Made by a program: the position numbers and the translations under genes. Source: Rhodothermales bacterium (GTDB lineage Bacteria; Bacteroidota; Rhodothermia; Rhodothermales; JABDKH01). From it: a stretch of 45,547 bases of DNA. Below, piece by piece: positions 39,061 to 45,547 of the stretch (position 1 is its first letter; every line of letters begins with the position of its first letter). The stretch is from contig JABDKH010000305.1 in assembly GCA_013002345.1 (NCBI GenBank), positions 1 to 45,547 of the forward strand, written 5' to 3'. Under the pieces are notes generated by a model, which made no database searches, was not told the origin of the DNA, and saw nothing but the letters and a program-made list of their open reading frames with translations.

Positions 39061-40908
39061 ATGCGGAACAAAAAGGTAGTTCGCTTCCAGTTATTCGTCC
39101 TGGCGGCATTGACGATCGGACTGGTAGCGCGCGTCATGATAGGCCCGGGCTCTCCAGACGGACTCGTCGTGATGTCCAACTTTGACTCCTCGCCTCTCGG
39201 CGTCTCGAAGGCCGTTGCGAAACTGGAACACGCGTCCTTCAGCCTGGACAGCGCAGAGCCATTTGTTGTGGAGGCAACGGGTTCGATCGAGGAAAAGTTT
39301 GATCCGTCACGGCCCGTGCCGGCGCTGGCTGCCTATCCCTGGATCCTGGATCGATCCAGCAGGAACGTTGTGTGGAAGATGGAGCCGACCAACGTCCAGA
39401 TCGAGAAGACCACGCTTGCGCGAAGTACGGCAACCGTTACGCTTGGTCCCGGTGCATACGATGTTTACTTCACCACGTACGGAAACACACGGTCGTCGAG
39501 GAAAGCCGGCAACCTGTTCAAGTCACTCCTGGGTACGCACTGGACGGCTGACGTGACAGAATGGAGCTTTGTGCTGTCGTCGGGTTTGCAAGAGGGGAGT
39601 ACGCGCTTCGTTGCCGTGACGGAAGATGACGCGAGCTCCGTGCCTCTTGTAGAGCGAGTATTCTGGAGTACGGGTCCACTCGGCAATCAGGCGAAATCGG
39701 AACTGGTGTTCCAGGTCTCCGATGATTTGTCGCTGAGCCTTTACTCCATTGGCGAGATTTGCCGACGCAACGAATGCGACTATGGCTGGATTGAGGAAGC
39801 GTTTTCGGGAGATCGGGTGTGGGAGCTTAACGAGGCGAACTCGGACGCCGCCGGCGGAATGGCCGAGAATCGGCAATGCCGCCAGGATCTAAGTCTGGAG
39901 CCCGGACTTTACCGGGCGGTATTCAAGACGGATGGCGCCCACGCTTACGATGACTGGATCGCCAATCCGCCTTTCGATCCGTCCGGCTGGGGTTTGACTC
40001 TCTACCTGAACGATGACGCCGACGCATCCTCGATTGCCGCCTATGACCCGTGGAAAAGTGCGACGCCGATGTTGCGCATCAGCGACGTCGGTAATGATGA
40101 GCATCGACAGTTGCAGTTTGTCGTGTCCGATACGGTAGGAGTCGTGATGCACGCTGCGGGGGAACTGAGGCGCAGCGGCAACCTTTATGATTACGGCTGG
40201 CTGCGAAACGACTCCAATGATGAGAAGGTCTGGGAGATGAGTTGGGCGGCCTCGTATCCCGGTGGGGGTCATAAGGGCAATCGCGAGGAGACGGCGTTTG
40301 TCAGGCTCGTGCCCGGCACCTATTCGCTCTACTATCAGACGGACGACTCGCATGCGTTCGGGAAATGGTCAAACGGGATCCCGGATCACCCCGACAGATG
40401 GGGCGTCGCGATGTTTCCATTTGGTGGCTCCGAAAGCATTCGGGTTATTGAGTCCAAAGAGGATACCGGACCAGCCAAAATGATGGCTCCTCTTCCGCCG
40501 GTTTCACCGGGGCAGGGTCCTACCACCGGCACCGTGCTACTTGATGCCCGCAGTCTCGGCAATGAGCAGGAGGTGAAGCACGCGTTCAGCCTTGACAAGA
40601 CGACGCGCCTGCGAGTGGTGTCCGTCGGTGAGATCTCGATGAACGGTCGGTACGACTACGGCTGGCTCGAGACCACGGACGGGAATACGGTCTGGGAAAT
40701 GAACTATACGGATACGGCGCCGGCAGGTGGCGATGACAGGAACCGCAAGTTTGACGGAGTGATCGAACTCCAGCCCGGCACATACGTCGTCCGGTTCAAG
40801 ACTGACTTCTCTCATGCGTTCGGAGATTTCGGAGACGATGCCCCCACCGATCCGTCGGCGTGGGGAATCGTAGTTCGGGTCCTCGATTCGAAGCAGTCTG
40901 CCCGCTGA
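39061..40908 (+). CDS. Exported protein with four copies of an unrecognised beta-rich module
   Basis: I do not recognise this 615-residue family. One hydrophobic segment (residues 8-27) is a signal or anchor without a lipobox. The rest contains three clear copies of a module of about 105 residues (near 212-317, 348-453 and 504-609) and one degenerate copy (about 60-145). The module runs: GE[IL], DYGW[IL] (Asp at 240, 377, 532), VWE[ML] (Trp at 254, 391, 545; VWKM at 105 in copy 1), a GG and NR segment, PG[TLA]Y (Pro at 130, 281, 418, 572), a [KQ]TD...HA[FY] block, then WG[LVI]. The Trp-to-Pro spacing is exactly 27 in copies 2-4 and 25 in copy 1. A periplasmic or surface beta-sandwich array is inferred. 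prmA follows after 7 bases and the PP2C phosphatase is divergent. Confidence 0.8.
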   Translation: MRNKKVVRFQLFVLAALTIGLVARVMIGPGSPDGLVVMSNFDSSPLGVSKAVAKLEHASFSLDSAEPFVVEATGSIEEKFDPSRPVPALAAYPWILDRSSRNVVWKMEPTNVQIEKTTLARSTATVTLGPGAYDVYFTTYGNTRSSRKAGNLFKSLLGTHWTADVTEWSFVLSSGLQEGSTRFVAVTEDDASSVPLVERVFWSTGPLGNQAKSELVFQVSDDLSLSLYSIGEICRRNECDYGWIEEAFSGDRVWELNEANSDAAGGMAENRQCRQDLSLEPGLYRAVFKTDGAHAYDDWIANPPFDPSGWGLTLYLNDDADASSIAAYDPWKSATPMLRISDVGNDEHRQLQFVVSDTVGVVMHAAGELRRSGNLYDYGWLRNDSNDEKVWEMSWAASYPGGGHKGNREETAFVRLVPGTYSLYYQTDDSHAFGKWSNGIPDHPDRWGVAMFPFGGSESIRVIESKEDTGPAKMMAPLPPVSPGQGPTTGTVLLDARSLGNEQEVKHAFSLDKTTRLRVVSVGEISMNGRYDYGWLETTDGNTVWEMNYTDTAPAGGDDRNRKFDGVIELQPGTYVVRFKTDFSHAFGDFGDDAPTDPSAWGIVVRVLDSKQSAR

Positions 40909-40915
40909 CGGAGCC

Positions 40916-41761
40916 GTGACAACTATGGACACGCTGGAAGTTCTGGCACCGTTGGCACCGGAACTTCACGATGTGGTTATCGCCGTACTGTCCGACCTCG
41001 ACTATGAGGCCTTCCTCGAATCAGATGATGAGTTGAAGGCTTACGTCCCGGCCAGTCGCGATTCTCAGGCGCTACGCGATGCGACGTCGAAGGCCATTCA
41101 GAAAGTGGCGGGACCCTGTGAGCTCACCTTCAACACGATTCCGTCCAGAAACTGGAACAGCGAATGGGAACGTTCCGTGGTTCCAGTGATCGCCGGACGT
41201 TTTGTGATTCTTCCGACCTGGTCCGACACACCGGTTACAGGCAAGGTGGCCATCTGGATTGATCCGAAGATGAGTTTCGGGACCGGTCATCACGAAAGCA
41301 CGCGCCTGGCTCTCGGCTTTACGGAGGACCTCGTCCGGCCGGGCGCCCGGGTCATGGATGTCGGAACGGGTACGGGCGTCCTCGCTATTGCGGCAGCGAT
41401 TCTCGGGGCCGAGGATGTCGTTGCTTTTGACATTGATGAGTGGTCGGCCGTCAACTGCGTTGAGAACTTTGAGCGAAACGCGGTCTCAGAAAAGATTCAC
41501 TTCTTTCACGGCGATCTGGCTGCGGTCGATGGACGCGGCTTTGATCTGGTCCTCGCCAACATCAATCGAACCGCCCTGAAGAACATGCTCCCCGATCTGA
41601 CGGACAGGCTTGCAGACAGGGGCTATCTTGTGTTGTCCGGTTTGCTATTACAGGATCGAGATATGATGATTCAGGCTGGTGAGGAGTCTGGTGTGTCGCT
41701 TGTCGACGAAGCGAGCGAGGCGGAATGGTGGGCAGCGTCATTCGTCAGAACGAAGGGGTAG
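40916..41761 (+). CDS. prmA: Ribosomal protein L11 methyltransferase
   Basis: PrmA trimethylates L11. The 281-residue frame starts at GTG at 40916; an ATG at 40925 is an alternative. The family signature IDPKMSFGTGHHESTRLAL (about residues 119-137) precedes the SAM site VMDVGTGTGVLAIAAAILGA. The post-I Asp is in AFDIDEWS, and the substrate loop reads LANINRTAL, where NIL is more common than NIN. The neighbours give no functional link, although the overlap-like spacing with the next gene suggests a shared transcript. Confidence 0.93.
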   Translation: MTTMDTLEVLAPLAPELHDVVIAVLSDLDYEAFLESDDELKAYVPASRDSQALRDATSKAIQKVAGPCELTFNTIPSRNWNSEWERSVVPVIAGRFVILPTWSDTPVTGKVAIWIDPKMSFGTGHHESTRLALGFTEDLVRPGARVMDVGTGTGVLAIAAAILGAEDVVAFDIDEWSAVNCVENFERNAVSEKIHFFHGDLAAVDGRGFDLVLANINRTALKNMLPDLTDRLADRGYLVLSGLLLQDRDMMIQAGEESGVSLVDEASEAEWWAASFVRTKG

Positions 41762-41766
41762 ACCGC

Positions 41767-42720
41767 GTGTCGCAAATTTTTGGAACGATCGATGTCGGCA
41801 CGAACACGGCGCACCTGTTGCTCTTCTCTGCCACGCTGAGCGGCGGGATCGTTCCGCTTCGAACGGAGACTCGCTACGTCAGGCTTGGGCAGGGGGTAGA
41901 TGCTTCGGGGGAGGTTCATCCGGACGCTCTGGAACGCCTTCGCGTTGCGCTTTCGGATTTCGGCGCAATCGCGGCGGGCGCGGGCGTCGAACGACTCGTC
42001 ACCGTAGGCACAAGTGCTTCGAGAGATTCTGCGGATCCCGAAAGTCTGGTCAATTTCGTTCGCGAGCACACGGGAATCGATTACGAGATTATCTCGGGTG
42101 AAGATGAAGCGCTACTCACGAGCATCGGTGCGGTGAGTTGTCTGGATCTTCCGAATGACATTCGGACTGTCGTGGTCGACATCGGAGGCGGCTCGACGGA
42201 ACTGACGTATACGCACCGGAGCGACGGGGTGATGACGCTGGATGCATTATCAAGTCTGAATGTGGGGTCCGTCAGACTTACGGAGCGGTGCTTCGGGCAG
42301 TTGCCTCCGACGGCATCTCAAGTTGCGGAGGCCGAGTCAACGGTCAGAACAGCGCTGGAGGCTGCGTCGAAACCGGTCGATGGCGAGTGGATGATGGTCG
42401 GTGCGGCGGGCACGATACGAGCGCTTGCATTGATCGTGGAAGAAGCGGCTCCGGGTTCCAGGCCGAACGGACAGCCGTCGAATCTGTCGAGGAGTCTGGT
42501 CGGTGAGTGGCGTCGAAATCTGCTTACCCGCACCTTTGACGAGACACTCGCGCTCAACCCCGCCGTTCTGGCCGGACGCGCGGACGTCATTGCGGCCGGG
42601 GTCCTTGTGCTGGACGTCGTGTTCGACTATCTGGGCGCTGATCAGTGTATTGTCAGCCCGTGGGGCCTCCGGCACGGTCTTGCCATCAAGGTTGCGCGGC
42701 AGCTCGCCGGGCTTGCGTAG
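41767..42720 (+). CDS. Ppx/GppA-family exopolyphosphatase / pppGpp phosphatase
   Basis: An ASKHA-fold phosphatase of 317 residues if started at the GTG at 41767, 5 bases after the prmA stop; an ATG at 41725 would overlap prmA by 37 bases and add a poor N-terminus. The phosphate-1 motif is GTIDVGTNTAHLLLFS and the phosphate-2 motif VVDIGGGSTELTY. The short length (no C-terminal HD-like extension) fits the small Ppx/GppA type. Polyphosphate and pppGpp activities cannot be told apart from sequence. An RSH enzyme making (p)ppGpp is encoded at 14674-16932. Confidence 0.92.
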   Translation: MSQIFGTIDVGTNTAHLLLFSATLSGGIVPLRTETRYVRLGQGVDASGEVHPDALERLRVALSDFGAIAAGAGVERLVTVGTSASRDSADPESLVNFVREHTGIDYEIISGEDEALLTSIGAVSCLDLPNDIRTVVVDIGGGSTELTYTHRSDGVMTLDALSSLNVGSVRLTERCFGQLPPTASQVAEAESTVRTALEAASKPVDGEWMMVGAAGTIRALALIVEEAAPGSRPNGQPSNLSRSLVGEWRRNLLTRTFDETLALNPAVLAGRADVIAAGVLVLDVVFDYLGADQCIVSPWGLRHGLAIKVARQLAGLA

Positions 42721-42794
42721 CTGACGCGTTGGAACAAAGTCCCGTCGCAGCATTACTGCACCCACTACTGATCTGATAATAATTGCAGACCGAA

Positions 42795-43910
42795 ATGACC
42801 CCATCGCCCGAGGCTGTACTCGACGCGCTACGTACCGTCATCGACCCGTCGAACAAAAAGGATATTGTTCGTCTGAACCTGATTCGAAGACTGAGCGTCA
42901 GTGAATCAGGCATATCATTCACGGTGATGCTGAGGGATCCGATGTCGCAGTTCGCCGACAGTGTCGCGAAGCTGTGCGAGGCCGCCATCAGCAATGCCGG
43001 TATCGATTTCGGACCGATTCGTGTCGAAGTCGATAATGAGATGATCGGCCTGGGCGACGATCTTCAGGTACTGGGTGATCAGGAATCGCCTTCGCTTGGA
43101 GAGGGTATCACAAACACGATTGCTGTGGCCTCCGGAAAAGGGGGCGTCGGCAAGAGTACTGTGGCCGCCAACCTCGCTGTCTCGCTGGCCCGGCAGGGTT
43201 TTGACGTGGGTCTTGTCGATACGGATATCTACGGACCGTCCGTGCCCACGATGTTCGGCGTGAGGGACGCGAAACCAAGTGTTGATGCGAATAGAAAGAT
43301 CATACCGGTCGAACGATTCGGCGTCAAGCTGCTTTCGATGGGTTTTCTGGTCGACGAGTTGAAGGCTGTCATCTGGAGGGGCCCGATGGTATCGAGTGCC
43401 GTTCGCCAGTTTCTCGGTGACACCGCCTGGGGTGAATTGGACTACCTGGTGATGGATCTGCCTCCCGGGACGGGTGACATTCAGTTGACCATAGTGCAGA
43501 CGATACCCCTGTCGGGTGCAATCATCGTGTCGACGCCACAGGAGGTGGCCCTGGCGGACGCCCGCAAGGGAGTCGCGATGTTTGAGCAGGTCAATGTGCC
43601 GGTGATCGGAATCGTCGAGAATATGGCCTACTTCACACCGCCCGATCTTCCCGACCGGAAGTATCATCTGTTCGGGGAGGGTGGCGCGCGTCGCCTGTCT
43701 GAGGATCTGGGCGTTTCCTTCCTGGGCGAAGTGCCCATAGAGCAGGAGCTACGGGAGTCCTGCGATGCGGGTGAGCCGATCGTCATCGGAAGACCCGATT
43801 CAGCGTCTTCCAGGGCATTCAGTCAGATCGCACTCGAAGCTGTGAGGCAAGTGGAGCTTCGGAATGCGGATCTTGAGCCATCGCAGAAAGTAGAAATCCT
43901 CTATAGGTAG
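42795..43910 (+). CDS. Mrp/ApbC/NBP35-type iron-sulfur cluster carrier ATPase
   Basis: The 371-residue protein (ATG at 42795; an in-frame TTG lies 12 bases upstream) joins an N-terminal MIP18/DUF59-like domain (residues 1 to about 85) to a ParA/Mrp ATPase. The deviant Walker A reads ASGKGGVGKST (about residues 111-121), followed by VDTDIYGPSVPTMFG and the Mrp signature LDYLVMDLPPGTGDIQLT. The paired C-terminal CxxC of canonical ApbC is not obvious: the region has NMAYFTPPDLP where many homologues have a CxxC, so cluster binding may differ. A NifU-type scaffold gene follows 65 bases later. Confidence 0.92.
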   Translation: MTPSPEAVLDALRTVIDPSNKKDIVRLNLIRRLSVSESGISFTVMLRDPMSQFADSVAKLCEAAISNAGIDFGPIRVEVDNEMIGLGDDLQVLGDQESPSLGEGITNTIAVASGKGGVGKSTVAANLAVSLARQGFDVGLVDTDIYGPSVPTMFGVRDAKPSVDANRKIIPVERFGVKLLSMGFLVDELKAVIWRGPMVSSAVRQFLGDTAWGELDYLVMDLPPGTGDIQLTIVQTIPLSGAIIVSTPQEVALADARKGVAMFEQVNVPVIGIVENMAYFTPPDLPDRKYHLFGEGGARRLSEDLGVSFLGEVPIEQELRESCDAGEPIVIGRPDSASSRAFSQIALEAVRQVELRNADLEPSQKVEILYR

Positions 43911-43975
43911 AAGACGGCCCCGGTCAACCCTGCAAGCGGCCGAAGCCGAAGTTGCGCCTACATCGTCACTCCCTG

Positions 43976-44287
43976 ATGACAGACAAGAGCCAAATTTCTC
44001 CCGACTCGGACGGCAACGTGGAACCGGATCCGTCTGCGGACGAGGGTCTTCGTGCTCAGATCGAAGAAACCCTTGACGTTCTCCGGCCCTATCTGATGGC
44101 TGATGGAGGGTCTGTGCGCCTGCTGAACATCACGCCGGACATGGTGGTGGAGCTCGAGTTGCTTGGCGCCTGTGGCACGTGTCCGATGAGCACCATGACG
44201 CTCAGGGCGGGCATTGAGCAGGCCATCAAGCGGAGCGTGCCGCTGATAACCCGGGTCGAAGCCGTGAACGCTCCTGCCGTGTACTGA
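43976..44287 (+). CDS. NifU C-terminal-domain iron-sulfur scaffold protein
   Basis: The frame opens at a TTG at 43952, but the ATG at 43976 gives a 103-residue Nfu-type protein. The domain covers about residues 22-100, with the YLMADGGSVRLL block and the cluster-binding GACGTCPMSTMTLRAGIE. The CxxC is intact. Nfu proteins carry [4Fe-4S] clusters to target enzymes. Pairing with the Mrp-type ATPase just upstream forms a small Fe-S delivery module. Confidence 0.94.
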   Translation: MTDKSQISPDSDGNVEPDPSADEGLRAQIEETLDVLRPYLMADGGSVRLLNITPDMVVELELLGACGTCPMSTMTLRAGIEQAIKRSVPLITRVEAVNAPAVY

Positions 44288-44355
44288 CATCGAGACGCGC
44301 GCCCACACGTCATCGCGCGGGCACGTCGTAACGACATCTCACGAACGACGGCCGC

Positions 44356-45547
44356 CTAGTTAAATCCTGTTCCGGACAGCTCTGGACGTTCGTCCTGATT
44401 TGCCAGCTGCCAGGCCGTACCGAATATCAGCCTCGAAATGTCGGCCATCCGATCATAGAGGATCTTGTGTGCCTCGTCGCCCGGTTGGTGGTAGTCTTCG
44501 TGCGTGCCCGTAAAGAAGAAGATGAACGGGATGTTGTGCTTGCCGAAATTCCATTGATCGGAGCGCGCGTAGAATCGATTGGGATCGTCCTTCGAGTTGA
44601 AGCGCTCATTTAGATCGAGTCCGATTCCGGTGACGTCATTGACGCCGACGTTTATTTCATGCAGTTCCTTCGAGATCAGGTTCGATCCGATGATATAGAC
44701 GTATTGATCTGAATCTCCTGTGTGAGTCGGATCCGCTCGTCCGATCATATCAATATTCAGAACGGACACGATGTTCTCGAGCGCGACCGTAGGTTCGACG
44801 TCAGCGAAATAAGCTGATCCAAGAAGTCCTTTTTCTTCCCCGGTGAAGTTGACGAACAAGATTGATCGTCGCGGGCCATGTCCGTCCTCCTTTGCCCGCA
44901 TGAATGCCTCGGCGATCTCGAGGAGGGCAACGGTACCCGACCCGTCATCGTCGGCTCCATTGTTGACCGTATCGCCGTCTTTGGAGCCCGACGCGAGCCC
45001 GATATGGTCGTAATGGGATGAGATCAACACGACCTCGTTCTTGAGAACCGGATCTGATCCCTCCACAAGCGCCAGGACATTCTCGGTTCCAAGTTCGTCG
45101 CCTCCATTCGAGAGCGTGCTGCTCACGACGACATCCGGGACGGCGAACACGACCGGTGTTACGGATTCTCCGATCTGTGCCCTCAATTCCTCGATCGAAT
45201 TGCCTGACGGTTCCAGCAGATTGTCGGCAAGTTCGCTCGATATGACGAAGAACGGTGGATACTGCGTGGACGACTCGGAGGCCTTCAGTGAGAGCGAGCC
45301 CACACCATCAAGCTGTGCCAGCTGCTCCTTGGCCGCCTGCTTAACGGATTTATCCGCGGCCGGCCCGGCGTCACCCACTATGAGGATGCCCTTCGGCAAG
45401 CCTCGCTGAAACATGGCGTTGAACTTCAGGTTGGGCTGTTGAGTCCACGTAGAGGGCTTGCCATCCTCGGTCGGAAGCAGACTCGTTTCGGCGTCGGCGA
45501 GTGGCTCGTCCCGCAGAATCATAAGCCATCCGTCAGTGTAAACGAGG
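44356..45547 (-). CDS. M28-family metallopeptidase, N-terminus outside the window
   Basis: The minus-strand frame is open to the right edge, so the ATG at 45522 is internal and the protein is truncated at its N-terminus; about 396 codons are visible. A PA-like insert precedes the catalytic domain. Co-catalytic zinc ligands can be placed: His in SSHYDHIG, Asp in NNGADDDGSG, the Glu pair in TGEEKGLLGS, Asp in NIDMIGR and His in EDYHQPGD. This matches exported M28 aminopeptidases. It converges on the NifU-type gene over a 68-base gap without a clear terminator. Confidence 0.93.
   Translation of the reverse strand, partial: LVYTDGWLMILRDEPLADAETSLLPTEDGKPSTWTQQPNLKFNAMFQRGLPKGILIVGDAGPAADKSVKQAAKEQLAQLDGVGSLSLKASESSTQYPPFFVISSELADNLLEPSGNSIEELRAQIGESVTPVVFAVPDVVVSSTLSNGGDELGTENVLALVEGSDPVLKNEVVLISSHYDHIGLASGSKDGDTVNNGADDDGSGTVALLEIAEAFMRAKEDGHGPRRSILFVNFTGEEKGLLGSAYFADVEPTVALENIVSVLNIDMIGRADPTHTGDSDQYVYIIGSNLISKELHEINVGVNDVTGIGLDLNERFNSKDDPNRFYARSDQWNFGKHNIPFIFFFTGTHEDYHQPGDEAHKILYDRMADISRLIFGTAWQLANQDERPELSGTGFN

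Noticed and set aside
1-45547. CRISPR array, tRNA, rRNA, insertion sequence or phage genes
   Set aside because: Reading through the window showed no spaced direct repeats, cloverleaf-like segments, transposase motifs or integrase motifs. A covariance-model scan was not possible here.

Overview
The window reads as a chromosomal segment of a moderately GC-rich Gram-negative bacterium of the Bacteroidota/Rhodothermota side of the tree. Pointers are the S10-spc-alpha ribosomal order with no adk between secY and map, zinc-free S4, S14 and L36, a TonB receptor with a CarboxypepD_reg plug extension, DUF6702 beside an M1 peptidase, a DUF1460 lipoprotein, and outer-membrane barrels. A marine Rhodothermales-type bacterium is my best guess; this is inference from gene content. 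I saw no rRNA, tRNA, CRISPR array, insertion sequence or phage gene.

Region 1 (1-14582, + strand) is one long ribosomal superoperon from rplW to rplQ, with secY, map, infA and rpoA, closed by a clear intrinsic terminator. Short perfect inverted repeats sit in many of its gaps, the strongest being two tandem hairpins just before the S4 gene. Two ribosomal proteins carry large low-complexity tails: L30 ends in a histone-H1-like run of Lys/Ala pentapeptides, and L17 in a basic patch followed by a long Ala/Asp/Glu tail.

Region 2 (14674-18617, +) holds housekeeping genes: a RelA/SpoT-type (p)ppGpp enzyme, an HU/IHF-family DNA-binding protein, RuvX/YqgF and peptide deformylase.

Region 3 (18701-30877) is rich in metal transport. 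A small His/Cys exported protein, an outer-membrane barrel, a TroA/ZnuA-like binding protein and an ABC-3 permease run on the + strand without an ATPase. After an M1 aminopeptidase, a DUF6702 protein and an e(P4)-like acid phosphatase lipoprotein comes a second, complete metal ABC transporter on the minus strand (binding lipoprotein, ATPase, permease). It is divergent from a TonB-dependent receptor. The one ATPase may serve both permeases.

Region 4 (30881-45547) is mixed: an extended-SDR dehydrogenase, a biotin-carrier protein, aat, a DUF1460 lipoprotein, pfkA, menG/ubiE, a minus-strand partner-switching set (membrane PP2C phosphatase, STAS antagonist, RsbW-like kinase), an unrecognised exported four-module repeat protein, prmA, ppx/gppA, the Fe-S carriers mrp and a NifU C-terminal-domain protein, and a truncated M28 peptidase at the right edge. 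The least explained items are the repeat protein (39061-40908), the L30 tail, the rpsD leader and the ATPase-less metal uptake operon.
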